Positions 1 through 7,933 of a stretch of DNA of 36,507 nucleotides are shown piece after piece. The DNA comes from Bacteroidales bacterium (GTDB lineage Bacteria > Bacteroidota > Bacteroidia > Bacteroidales > UBA12170), in NCBI GenBank assembly GCA_016744655.1, contig JADGDY010000032.1, forward strand, positions 1-36,507, written 5' to 3'. The notes under the pieces were generated by a model. The model saw only the letters and a list, made by a program, of their open reading frames with translations, was not told the origin of the DNA and ran no database searches. Position numbers and translations under genes: made by a program. Numbering within the stretch: the stretch's first letter is position 1; each line of letters opens with the position of its first letter.

Positions 1-1
1 A

Positions 2-115
2 TATTACTGTGATAATACTGAAGATATTGAAGAAATTACTGATGTGATAGTCGTTCTACCTGAAATTACTGGGTTTAAACTTGTAAATGAAAAAGGTGTT
101 CATGTAGGGAGTTAG
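2..115 (+). CDS. C-terminal end of an unidentified protein (partial)
   Basis: An open frame enters from the left edge and stops at a TAG at 113-115, giving 37 residues. The visible end is acidic and then hydrophobic and beta-rich (for example ITDVIVVLPEITGF), with a polar finish in HVGS. I do not recognise the family. It lies on the same strand as the DUF3667 gene, which begins about 150 bp downstream after an AT-rich gap. The frame has typical codon use and no internal stops, but it is short and truncated, so no function is proposed. Confidence 0.5.
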   Translation, partial: YYCDNTEDIEEITDVIVVLPEITGFKLVNEKGVHVGS

Positions 116-212
116 CCTTCATTTTCAAAATCACAAAAACAAGATTGATTAAATAAAAATCAAGATTATCAAATTAATTAGATTTGAAAAAACGATTTTA
201 ATTATATTTAAA

Positions 213-243
213 TTGTTTTAAAGTGCATTAAGGATTAATATTG
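213..243 (+). promoter_or_regulatory. candidate Bacteroidota promoter for the DUF3667 gene
   Basis: A TTG at 213-215 is followed after 20 bp by TAATATTG at 236-243. This is one mismatch from the Bacteroidota -7 consensus TAnnTTTG. The -7 element ends 19 bp before the ATG at 263. Confidence 0.35.
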
Positions 244-262
244 TTTCGTAAAACAGAATATT

Positions 263-1000
263 ATGACAAATTGTCCAAATTGTTTGAATCAATTCTCTGG
301 TAATTATTGCAATAATTGCGGGCAGAAAAAAATTGTGGGTAGACTAACTACTAAAATTGTTTTTACTGACTTTGTGGAAGCCGTTTTTTTATTTGATTTT
401 AAACTTTTTAAAACGATACTTGATTTAATAGTAAAACCAGCGAAACTTGTTAAATCCTATTTGAATGGAAAGCACAAATCATATTTTCCTCCTTTTAAAC
501 TCTTTCTATTTTCCTTAACAGCCTACCTTATTATTTTTCATTTTTTTGGAGATGACATGCTAAAATATAGATCTGACTTATTTGATGATGGAAATGAGGC
601 ATTTGATGAAGAATTACAATTGACAGCACTAATGAAAAAGAACCTTAACATATATTTCTTTCTACTGATTCCAATACTTTCATTTTTTATTAGCAAATTT
701 TATAGAAACCTCAATTATAACTATGCTGAAATTTTAATCTTTACGTTATATATTATTGGTATTTCGCTCCTTCTTTCTTCCTTATTTATAACCTTAGGTC
801 AGATCACCCCAATATTTTTTATAATTCAAACCGTAATTCAACTCTGCTATTTGGTTTATGCTATTTCTCGCTTTACAAATTCAAAATCACTATTGAGTAT
901 AATAAAAACTCTAATAGTTATCATATTATCTTATTCAACTTTGGCTATAATAATAGCAACTTCTGTAGTTACCTATTTCGTTTATCTGATTGATAGTTGA
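263..1000 (+). CDS. DUF3667 membrane protein with N-terminal zinc ribbon
   Basis: The 245-residue protein opens with a four-cysteine zinc-ribbon pattern (C4, C7, C16, C19, followed by GQ). An amphipathic segment ending in KSYFPPFKLF leads into the first of about five hydrophobic membrane segments, spaced over residues 80-240. This order (CxxC...CxxCGQ, a Y/P-rich linker, then helices) is characteristic of the Bacteroidota DUF3667 family. The function of that family is unknown to me. The gene stands alone, with its own candidate promoter and no close downstream partner. The family call is fairly secure; any biochemical role would be a guess. Confidence 0.8.
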   Translation: MTNCPNCLNQFSGNYCNNCGQKKIVGRLTTKIVFTDFVEAVFLFDFKLFKTILDLIVKPAKLVKSYLNGKHKSYFPPFKLFLFSLTAYLIIFHFFGDDMLKYRSDLFDDGNEAFDEELQLTALMKKNLNIYFFLLIPILSFFISKFYRNLNYNYAEILIFTLYIIGISLLLSSLFITLGQITPIFFIIQTVIQLCYLVYAISRFTNSKSLLSIIKTLIVIILSYSTLAIIIATSVVTYFVYLIDS

Positions 1001-1380
1001 GTATGATGCATTTAATACAAAAGGAAATAGACTGCTCTGATTTTGGCATGGAATTATTCCTTAAAAAAGACTGATATTTTTAGGGAATATTTTATTCTAT
1101 TATGAGTAGCTTATAAAATTAACAGTTTGTATTCGATATTTTTCAATTACAAAAAAAAGAAAGGCTAGCAACATGTATAATTCATTGCTAATATAAGCCT
1201 ATTTGCGAAAACCCTCGATGATTTTTTATTCGGCTTGTATTTGCTAATTTTGTTGCAGAAACACACAGCGAAATCATACACAAACAGGTTATAGAGGGCC
1301 TGTTAATAATTACTTAGGAAATAAAGACCTCCTTATAAGGGGAAATCAAATACTTGAGGCCTCACCCAAATCTTGTATGA
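1001..1380. other. gene-free decayed stretch with short inverted repeats
   Basis: No convincing coding frame is visible. Around 1165-1250 there is an imperfect inverted repeat (AATATAAGCC near 1191-1200 against GGCTTGTATT near 1232-1241). Two further small hairpins follow: ACAGG/CCTGT around 1283-1303 and the palindrome CCTTATAAGG around 1330. A TAATTTTG at 1245-1252 fits the -7 promoter pattern but has no clear -33 element. The stretch reads like an old insertion or a degraded gene rather than a regulatory region. Confidence 0.3.
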
Positions 1381-1653
1381 GGGTTTCTGGGTATTTATGG
1401 TGTTGGACATGATAGTACTAGTATTAAGAAAGTGTGGTTGGGCCAAGGAATTTTTAATGTAGAATTGCCTGATTTTCTAGATCAGGATGAACTATTAGAA
1501 CAAGCATATGCTGTGGAAGGAAAGTTGATTGATTTAGAAATTACGAATAATGTATATCGCATTAACCTTCTAGATATTCCTATTGGATATTATCTATTGT
1601 ATATTGAGACTGAAGATGTAATGTGCTTTGATAATATTATTGTAAATCACTAA
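1381..1653 (+). pseudogene. possible remnant of a T9SS-secreted protein C-terminus
   Basis: An open frame begins right after a TGA at 1378-1380 and runs to a TAA at 1651-1653. It has no ATG start; the first usable start would be a GTG at 1432. Its last 45 residues resemble the end of a type IX secretion type A sorting domain. There is a YAVEGKLIDLEITNN stretch like the usual 'IYDxxGxxV' strand, then INLLDIPIGYYLLYIET like 'IDVSxLPxGxYLLxI', then a final IIVNH. The normal preceding part and the PNP motif are missing. I read it as the truncated tail of a decayed secreted-protein gene. A small real protein of unknown function is the alternative. Confidence 0.35.
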
Positions 1654-1670
1654 TTTTATAGGAGCTAATT

Positions 1671-1840
1671 ATAATACCAAATAAATATCCGTATGAGGGA
1701 TAAATAAATCGGAATATATTTTTCTTAATTGAGAAATAAAATCTTTGGATAGCCATAGCTACGGAAATATTTTCTTTAGAAAAGTAAGAGAAATAGAAAC
1801 GATTTATATCACTCAATATGGTTTTTAGTTGGTATAATAT
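1671..1840. repeat. 170-bp imperfect palindrome, MITE-like
   Basis: The ends are ATAATACCAA at 1671-1680 and TTGGTATAAT at 1829-1838. The two arms can be aligned along nearly their whole length toward a centre at TAGC-CATA-GCTA (1750-1761). The inner arms (AAATCTTTGGATAGC against GCTACGGAAATATTT) also pair with a few mismatches. The whole element could therefore fold into one long hairpin. It contains no coding frame. It has the look of a non-autonomous palindromic element, but only one copy is present in this window. Confidence 0.55.
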
Positions 1841-1944
1841 CTAATTTTCTAAATACGGTTTGTTTTTTTATAAAATACTAACATTTTGGGTTTCAAAATT
1901 TGACTAAATTGCAGATTATTATGTCATTACAAAATTAAACTACC

Positions 1945-2625
1945 ATGAAAAACCTCCAGAATATAATTGCTCTATTTACCATATTACTATTTTTAAATTC
2001 TTGTGGTGATTCAGCTGAGCAGAAAATGCAAAATGCCAGGGAGGATTCTGCTGAATTAACATCCTCAGAGAATATAGAAAAAGATGTTGTTGAAGAAAAT
2101 GTTTTTGTAGAAGACATAGGTGAACGAGAACCAACAGATGACGAGATAAGAGAGTTCGGTATCATCAAAAATATTGAAGATGGAATTTATCCCATGTTTA
2201 TTTTTACCATAGAATTTCCAGGGCGAGAATTTCAAATGGAATTTAATCTCAATATGGAATTTGTGAATATGGAACCCAAATCCATTGATCAGCTTTTGGG
2301 TCAATATGCTAGTTTCTATTATTTGATAGAAGAAGAGAATGATTTAATGGATATTCAATTTAATGGAAAATCTTTAATGGAAGACCATGTTCCTGAAATG
2401 TCAGATAATTGGAGAAAAGTAAGTGGTGTTTTATCTGGAGCTGAGAAAGAAACTCTTAGTGATTTGCCAGCAAATATTTCAATCACAAGTGAACAAGGAG
2501 AGGAATATCATTTTTTTTATTATGTGGATACTCCCATGTTAAAAGCAAATGGTAAAGAGGTAACAGTATTTTATATCATTCACAGCAGTCAAAAGATAAG
2601 CTATTTGAGAGTTTCTAAAAACTAA
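1945..2625 (+). CDS. putative lipoprotein of unknown function
   Basis: The 226-residue product starts with a lipoprotein signal: a hydrophobic run from residues 6-17, then a lipobox FLNSC with the modified cysteine at C20. An acidic, low-complexity linker rich in Glu, Asp and Ser follows (about residues 22-65). The remaining 160 residues are a mixed alpha/beta globular part with no motif I recognise. The mature protein would be anchored in the inner or outer membrane facing the periplasm. Its 3' end overlaps the convergent gene on the other strand by 4 bp. The gene call is secure; the function is unknown. Confidence 0.75.
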   Translation: MKNLQNIIALFTILLFLNSCGDSAEQKMQNAREDSAELTSSENIEKDVVEENVFVEDIGEREPTDDEIREFGIIKNIEDGIYPMFIFTIEFPGREFQMEFNLNMEFVNMEPKSIDQLLGQYASFYYLIEEENDLMDIQFNGKSLMEDHVPEMSDNWRKVSGVLSGAEKETLSDLPANISITSEQGEEYHFFYYVDTPMLKANGKEVTVFYIIHSSQKISYLRVSKN

Positions 2626-3095
2626 TGATTAAAATGTGGATGAGTCCAAATGACCACTTCAGGATTGACTTTTCTAACAGCGCCATGAAATTTACCATCA
2701 AAAGAAGAGAAAAACCTGCATTTTTTCACTTTCACTTCATCTTCTAATTTGTATCTCAAAATCCAATACCTGCTACCATTTACTTTAGCCTTGCTTTTTT
2801 TGATACTGGTGATATTAGAAAAGTGAATGGCTTTCTCTTTTTTTCCATGGATGATATAAAAATATGTATCATCGTGTTTAAGCTTTCTTGCTCTTTTTAT
2901 CCAAAGAAATAATCCAATGGAAATAAATAGCAAAACAAAGGTCCAACCATCCTTAAAATCTCCCACAAATATTCCAAATATAAATACCAATATAAAAGGG
3001 ATGAGCAAATATCTTAGCCATGCTTTTCCAAAAGTGATGGTTTTCTTTTCCTGCATTTTCATTTGTTTCCACAAGGATAATGTAATCTTCGCCAT
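2622..3095 (-). CDS. small membrane protein of unknown function
   Basis: The 157-residue protein has a basic N-terminus, two closely spaced transmembrane segments (about residues 28-45 and 50-66) and a cytoplasmic C-terminal part. That part runs KHDDTYFYIIHGKKEKAIHF... and resembles the small beta-rich, PH-like domains often found behind two membrane helices. No catalytic motif is visible. It is convergent with the lipoprotein gene, overlapping it by 4 bp, and divergent from the potassium channel. An internal ATG at codon 12 or 14 could also serve as the start. Confidence 0.6.
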   Translation of the reverse strand: MAKITLSLWKQMKMQEKKTITFGKAWLRYLLIPFILVFIFGIFVGDFKDGWTFVLLFISIGLFLWIKRARKLKHDDTYFYIIHGKKEKAIHFSNITSIKKSKAKVNGSRYWILRYKLEDEVKVKKCRFFSSFDGKFHGAVRKVNPEVVIWTHPHFNH

Positions 3096-3268
3096 TTTAA
3101 GCTTGGTGTTTTGTTAAGGATATTGTAATAGCTTGTTGTGTTGCTATTTGGAAGTGTTTTGAAATTATGTATAAAAAACATGAAGGATTGAAAAAATGAT
3201 AGATGAAATATTTTGTAATTTGCAATAGCAATAAACATAAAATAACTCTTCATTGATATCACTAAATT

Positions 3269-4087
3269 ATGAAACAGAAAATCTACAATTTATTAGAAAA
3301 AGGGGCACATGGGAAACGCTTCAATTTGATTTTTGATTATTTTATTATGTCTTTGATAATACTAAGTGTTATATCAATAGTTCTAGAATCCATTGCAGAA
3401 ATAAACGCTGAATATGGTTATTATCTTAGGGTTTTTAATGGAATTTCGATTGTAATATTTTCTATCGAGTATTTATTAAGAGTATATGTTTCCGATCTTA
3501 TTTTTCCAACCAATAGCAGGATTAAATCTGCACTCAAGTTCATTTTCTCTCCCTATGGTCTTGTTGACTTGTTGGCAATTTTACCATTCTATCTTCCATT
3601 ATTTTTCAAAATAGACTTACGATTCTTAAGAACATTAAGACTTATGCGTTTTTTGAGAATTCTAAAGATAAATAGGTATGATCATTCTTTCAAATTAATT
3701 TGGGATGTGATAAAAGAAAAAAAATCTGAGTTAGGAGTAACAGGGTTTGTTACTTTTTTAACCTTGTTGGTAGCATCTTTTTTAGTGTATCATGTTGAAG
3801 GAGATGCTCAACCTGAACAATTCCCAAATGTTTTGGAATCGTTTTGGTGGGCTATTTGCACATTAACAACAGTAGGTTATGGAGATATCTATCCTGTGAC
3901 AGGTTTAGGGAAAACTATTGGTGGAATAATCGCCTTGTTAGGGATCGGTATTGTTGCCTTACCTACAGGAATAGTAAGTGCTGGATTTATCAGTAAAGTT
4001 CAGGAAAGAAAAAACACAATGAGTAATAATACACATAATTGCCCGCACTGTGGAAAAGAGATTCTGCATTTGCCTAAAAAAGAATAG
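3269..4087 (+). CDS. voltage-gated potassium channel (ion transporter family)
   Basis: The 272-residue protein is an inner-membrane six-helix channel subunit, expected to assemble as a tetramer and conduct K+. The voltage-sensor helix S4 lies at about residues 117-134, with arginines at every third position (R118, R121, R124, R127, R130, then K133). The pore carries the K+ selectivity filter TTVGYGD at 200-206, followed by the S6 helix (215-238). The short tail holds a CPHCG pair at 258-262, half of a possible metal site. Length and order match compact bacterial Kv channels of the KvAP type. The gene is divergent from the small membrane protein and is followed by an outer-membrane protein gene. 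Confidence 0.9.
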   Translation: MKQKIYNLLEKGAHGKRFNLIFDYFIMSLIILSVISIVLESIAEINAEYGYYLRVFNGISIVIFSIEYLLRVYVSDLIFPTNSRIKSALKFIFSPYGLVDLLAILPFYLPLFFKIDLRFLRTLRLMRFLRILKINRYDHSFKLIWDVIKEKKSELGVTGFVTFLTLLVASFLVYHVEGDAQPEQFPNVLESFWWAICTLTTVGYGDIYPVTGLGKTIGGIIALLGIGIVALPTGIVSAGFISKVQERKNTMSNNTHNCPHCGKEILHLPKKE

Positions 4088-4126
4088 TTTATATGCTGGG
4101 TTTTAAATGGGCTTCAATATTTCTCT

Positions 4127-4134
4127 TATATTTG
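4127..4134 (+). promoter_or_regulatory. -7 promoter element (TATATTTG)
   Basis: A perfect match to TAnnTTTG ends one base before an ATG at 4136. Transcription would therefore begin downstream of that ATG. This is the main reason for starting the next gene at 4160. No good -33 TTTG is present, only a T-run at 4101-4104. Confidence 0.5.
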
Positions 4135-4159
4135 AATGGCCAAAATCAATATTTCTAGT

Positions 4160-4969
4160 ATGTCAAAAAGAATAATCTTCATAATTATAACCGCATTTTT
4201 CTGCCTGAACTCTTCATTCTCACAAGATACATTGACCATTGAGGATGATTATATCAATAAAGCAGATAAATGGAGATTCAATATCAGTCCTTATGCTTGG
4301 TTGGCTTCTCAGGCCACCGATGTGGGAGGAGAGAAGCTTCGTCAATCGTTTAATGATTTGGCTTTCATGACCAATTTCGGTTTTCAACTTAATACTACAG
4401 CTCGATATAAAAAACTCATCCTTAGTTTGGATGGAACCTATGCAAATCTAGGAGGTAATCAGAGTGGTGATTTTCTTGAGATAGATCTTGATTTAAAACA
4501 ATATATTCTGGATATGAAATTGGGTTATATGATTTATTCTACCTTTGAGAGTAATCAAGAAGGCGCAATAATAAATGGTTGGGCCATAGAAGCCAATGCA
4601 GGGGCCAAATATTGGAAAAATGATGTGACCTTGGCTTATAAAATTGGTGATAGATTTCCTATCGAAGGTGATTTAAATGAAAAGCAAGAATGGTTCGATT
4701 TGATGGTAGGATTTAAAACCAGAATTTTCCTGAGTAGGACTGTTCTTTTGGGATTGTCTGGCAATATTGGCGGTTTTGGGATTGGAAGTTCCTCGAAACT
4801 GTCTTACGATTTTGTGTATGCCAATACTTTCAAAGTTTTAAAATATATGTCGGTTACGGCAGGGTATCGCAATTTTAAATATGATAGAGTAGATGGAGAA
4901 GTTGAGAATGAGTTGAAAACTACTGTTTCTGCTTATGGTCCATTTTTAGGTGTCTCCTTTACCTTATAA
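4160..4969 (+). CDS. outer-membrane beta-barrel protein, unknown function
   Basis: Taken from the ATG at 4160, the product is 269 residues and begins with a clean signal peptide (MSKRIIFIIITAFFCLNSSFSQ, cleaved after SFS or FSQ). The ATG at 4136 would overlap the promoter and add eight residues before that signal. The mature part alternates polar and hydrophobic residues and is rich in Gly and aromatics, with strands such as FNISPYAWLAS and a C-terminal FLGVSFTL ending in a hydrophobic pattern. That pattern is typical of an 8-12-strand outer-membrane barrel. No specific family is recognised. It lies 34 bp upstream of aqpZ on the same strand and may be co-transcribed with it. Confidence 0.7.
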   Translation: MSKRIIFIIITAFFCLNSSFSQDTLTIEDDYINKADKWRFNISPYAWLASQATDVGGEKLRQSFNDLAFMTNFGFQLNTTARYKKLILSLDGTYANLGGNQSGDFLEIDLDLKQYILDMKLGYMIYSTFESNQEGAIINGWAIEANAGAKYWKNDVTLAYKIGDRFPIEGDLNEKQEWFDLMVGFKTRIFLSRTVLLGLSGNIGGFGIGSSSKLSYDFVYANTFKVLKYMSVTAGYRNFKYDRVDGEVENELKTTVSAYGPFLGVSFTL

Positions 4970-5003
4970 ATAGATTCAATATTATTCATTATAAATATAG
5001 TTT

Positions 5004-5693
5004 ATGAAAAAATTAGTAGCAGAATTTATTGGAACCTTATGGTTGGTTCTTGGTGGTTGTGGAAGTGCTGTTTTGGCAGCAGGATTCCCTGAATTAGGAA
5101 TTGGCTTTGCAGGTGTAGCTTTGGCATTTGGTCTTACAGTGGTAACTATGGCTTATGCCATCGGACATATTTCAGGATGTCATTTGAATCCTGCAGTTTC
5201 TATTGGTTTATGGGTTGGTGGTCGATTCGATAAGAAGGAATTATTGCCTTATATCGCAGCTCAAGTTTTAGGTGGTATTGCTGGTGCTGGCATCCTCTAT
5301 TTAATAGTTAGTGGAAAACCTGGTTTCGAATTGGGTGGATTTGCTGCAAATGGATATGGTGCTCATTCTCCAGGTGGATTTTCTATGGCTTCAGCATTAA
5401 TAACAGAAATTGCCATGACTTTTATGTTTCTCATTATTATTTTAGGTGCAACGCATTCTAAAGCTCCAAAATATCTAGCTGGTTTAGCTATTGGCTTAGG
5501 TTTAACATTAATTCATCTCATCAGTATTCCAGTGACTAATACCTCTGTAAATCCTGCTCGTTCAACTAGTCAAGCTATTTTTGTTGGCGATTGGGCAGTG
5601 GAACAATTATGGTTGTTCTGGTTAGCTCCAATAGTAGGTGCACTATTGGCTGGCTTGGTTTATAAATATCTTTCTCCGGAGGAGAAAGTATAA
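5004..5693 (+). CDS. aqpZ: aquaporin Z, water channel
   Basis: The 229-residue inner-membrane protein carries both aquaporin half-helix motifs, NPA at 62-64 and NPA at 183-185. The narrow selectivity filter is that of a water channel: F42, H171, T180 and R186 correspond to the well-known Phe, His, Thr and Arg of E. coli AqpZ. The stretch [18 protein letters not shown] is almost the textbook AqpZ sequence, which separates it from glycerol facilitators. Six membrane helices are visible. It follows the outer-membrane protein gene by 34 bp, and a strong terminator sits just downstream. Function: rapid water flux during osmotic change. Confidence 0.95.
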   Translation: MKKLVAEFIGTLWLVLGGCGSAVLAAGFPELGIGFAGVALAFGLTVVTMAYAIGHISGCHLNPAVSIGLWVGGRFDKKELLPYIAAQVLGGIAGAGILYLIVSGKPGFELGGFAANGYGAHSPGGFSMASALITEIAMTFMFLIIILGATHSKAPKYLAGLAIGLGLTLIHLISIPVTNTSVNPARSTSQAIFVGDWAVEQLWLFWLAPIVGALLAGLVYKYLSPEEKV

Positions 5694-5714
5694 ATTATTA
5701 TTAGAATTAAAATT

Positions 5715-5744
5715 GAGCTTAAGATTTTCTTAGGCTCTTTTTTT
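5715..5744 (+). terminator. rho-independent terminator after aqpZ
   Basis: A 9-bp stem (GAGCTTAAG against CTTAGGCTC with one G-T pair) and a 5-base loop are followed by seven Ts. Confidence 0.8.
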
Positions 5745-5786
5745 ATCAAGTAATTTCATTCTAGAATAAATTCATTAAAATTATTC

Positions 5787-5794
5787 TACATTTG
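5787..5794 (+). promoter_or_regulatory. -7 promoter element (TACATTTG)
   Basis: A perfect TAnnTTTG, followed by C, lies 31 bp before the ATG at 5826. A matching -33 element is not obvious. Confidence 0.5.
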
Positions 5795-5825
5795 CCTCAG
5801 AATTAAATATTAAGCTTCACTAATC

Positions 5826-7583
5826 ATGAAAAAGGGAACACTTTTAGCCTTTCTTCTTATATTAATTTTCCTTCAAAACTTGCAAGCAAACGATGAAAAG
5901 TATTTTTTCTGGAAATCGGTCTTTCCTCAGTTTGATAGCATATCTATGGAGTTAGAAGTGTCCTCACTACGTGGGCATAAAGCAGACCTCTTACTTATGG
6001 GATTGGAGGAAATTGAGAAAGAGATTAATTTACCTGTTATAAAGAGCAGGACTCTATTTTGGAAAGCTTGTATCGACGATAGTAAAGAACTGGTTGATAA
6101 AGACTACATTATTGAGCAATTGGAGCTGGCCTTAAGCTATAATGACAGCACAATTTATCCCTATGATTATGCAAGAATAAGATATCAAATAAATGCTATT
6201 AATCTGGACTATCTAAAAGTCGGTTATCAGGATAGTTTTCGTCAGTTTATTCTCGCTTCTAAAATTTTTGAAGAGTTTAAAGATTATAAATACTTAGGTT
6301 TATCTAAAGTTTCTCTGGCATTAATTCTCCGCGAGATAGGAGAGTACGAATCAGCTTTAGATTATTATTTAGAAGCGGATAGCCTATTCGATATAAGCCA
6401 TGAATATCAATTTGCCTCTAATAATAAAATCAATATTGCAAATCTTTACTATCTGAAAGGGAAAAATGAGGAATCTATTGACTTATTAGAAAAGTATGTT
6501 CCTAATTACATTGCTGAGAATGATACATCTTTAGTGATTAATTCATACATGTCCCTATATATCTATCATACTGATATTAGTAAGAAAAGAGAATATGTAT
6601 ATAAGGCCTATAAATTGGCTCAACTAGCAGGTCATGAACAACTAAAAATATCTGCAAGTTTTAATCTATGTCATAGTTTGTTGGAGAAAGGTGATTTTGA
6701 TAGCACATACATTATTGCTAAATCTATTAATCGTTATTCTAAAATAAATAATAACCACCTTTTTTTGTATAAATCCAATGTACTGTTATCTAAAGTTTAC
6801 GCACAGAGGCAGCAGATGGATAGTGCATATTTATTAAGTTCACAGGGTTTCGAGTTATATGAGGATTTAATTTCTGTTGAAAATGTTGCTAAAATAAATA
6901 CTATTCAAGCCCGTGTAGCCATTGATAAAATCAAAGATAAGATGATTATTTCTGATTTGGAGGCACAAAAAGAAAGACGACAAAAACAGTTTATTCTTAT
7001 TTTCTCTGGGTTTATTATTGTTTTCGTTTTCATGATGTTTAGAACATTCAGAAAACAATCTATTGCAAAAACAAGAATTAAAGAACTTGAGAATATACAA
7101 CTAGCATCCAAGCTAAGTGACGAGGAACTTCAAAATGAAAAATATTCCTTAGAAATAGATTTGAAAAATAGAGAATTGAGTTCAACTACCCTAGTTCTTA
7201 CTGAAAAGAATGGTATTTTGAAAAGTATATTGAAAGTTATTGAGGATTATAATTTAAAAGGAACAATGAGCGATAAGCAATATACTCCTCTAAAATCTTT
7301 AATTAATGATAGTTTGCAGAGCGAAGATGAATGGGAAATGTTTAAAATACATTTTGAGAAGGTTCATCCCGATTTCTTTTTCACTCTAAAGAATAAATAC
7401 CCAACACTTACTGAAACAGAATTAAAATACTGTGCTTATATTAGAATTGGAATGTCGGCAAAACAAATTGCCATGATGTTATCTGTTCGTCCTTCTACTG
7501 TAATTAAAAGCCGCTATCGAGTCCGCAAAAAGTTTAATCTCCTTAATGAGGAATCTTTGGATGAGCTGCTTCGTCAAATATGA
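5826..7583 (+). CDS. TPR-repeat membrane protein with LuxR-like HTH
   Basis: The 585-residue protein starts with a signal peptide or signal anchor (about residues 1-21). A helical repeat region with TPR-like A/Y/L spacing follows to about 370, for example the segment around YESALDYYLEADSLF. One membrane helix lies at about 390-408, then a charged coiled coil to about 470. The C-terminus has a LuxR/GerE-type helix-turn-helix (about 535-575), with TETELKYCAYIRIGMSAKQIA and a recognition helix around RPSTVIKSRYRVRKKF. This layout is a known Bacteroidota regulator class: periplasmic TPRs sense something and a cytoplasmic domain binds DNA. Its neighbour downstream is a large secreted protein whose promoter carries a triple repeat, a plausible target. 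Confidence 0.85.
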   Translation: MKKGTLLAFLLILIFLQNLQANDEKYFFWKSVFPQFDSISMELEVSSLRGHKADLLLMGLEEIEKEINLPVIKSRTLFWKACIDDSKELVDKDYIIEQLELALSYNDSTIYPYDYARIRYQINAINLDYLKVGYQDSFRQFILASKIFEEFKDYKYLGLSKVSLALILREIGEYESALDYYLEADSLFDISHEYQFASNNKINIANLYYLKGKNEESIDLLEKYVPNYIAENDTSLVINSYMSLYIYHTDISKKREYVYKAYKLAQLAGHEQLKISASFNLCHSLLEKGDFDSTYIIAKSINRYSKINNNHLFLYKSNVLLSKVYAQRQQMDSAYLLSSQGFELYEDLISVENVAKINTIQARVAIDKIKDKMIISDLEAQKERRQKQFILIFSGFIIVFVFMMFRTFRKQSIAKTRIKELENIQLASKLSDEELQNEKYSLEIDLKNRELSSTTLVLTEKNGILKSILKVIEDYNLKGTMSDKQYTPLKSLINDSLQSEDEWEMFKIHFEKVHPDFFFTLKNKYPTLTETELKYCAYIRIGMSAKQIAMMLSVRPSTVIKSRYRVRKKFNLLNEESLDELLRQI

Positions 7584-7805
7584 TTTTTCACTTTCTCTGT
7601 AAATAATTATAGTAAAATCTCTGACAAAAGATGAATCTGTTTTACACATTTTATTGTAACACTTTTTGTCCTTGGGTTTTAATATTCTGTTTTTTAAAAA
7701 GCAATATTATTCAGTAATCTTCTTTGTTGTGCATTGATTTACCTGAGAAGATTTTGATAAAAATTAAGTAAGTATCAGGAAAAGAGGCTTATGTGATTTT
7801 TATCC
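7584..7805 (+). other. intergenic region, no gene seen
   Basis: This is AT-rich sequence between the regulator and the promoter region of the next gene. It contains an inverted repeat, TAATATT...AATATTA at about 7679-7708, with T- and A-runs between the arms. I see no coding frame and no convincing terminator. Confidence 0.4.
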
Positions 7806-7842
7806 TGTCCATTGAAATTTTTGCTGTCCATCATTTGTCCAT
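7806..7842 (+). promoter_or_regulatory. three TGTCCAT direct repeats, candidate activator sites
   Basis: TGTCCAT occurs at 7806-7812, 7825-7831 and 7836-7842, with start-to-start spacing of 19 and 11 bp. All three lie just upstream of the -33 element of the promoter for the 1114-residue secreted protein. That is the position expected for activator binding. Confidence 0.4.
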
Positions 7843-7850
7843 TGGTTTAT

Positions 7851-7882
7851 TTTGTTGTTAGGTGTTCGATTGTCTACTATTG
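7851..7882 (+). promoter_or_regulatory. Bacteroidota promoter for the secreted-protein gene
   Basis: TTTG at 7851-7854, a 20-bp spacer, then TACTATTG at 7875-7882, one mismatch from TAnnTTTG. The -7 box ends 51 bp before the ATG at 7934, leaving a 5' leader of about 45 nt. Confidence 0.5.
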
Positions 7883-7933
7883 CAATTGAAATCATGATGA
7901 ATCAACACGAAATTAAAACAAACTTATAACAAG

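Noticed and set aside
5004-5693. Glycerol facilitator instead of water channel
   Set aside because: The selectivity-filter His and the tight NPA context match AqpZ and not GlpF.
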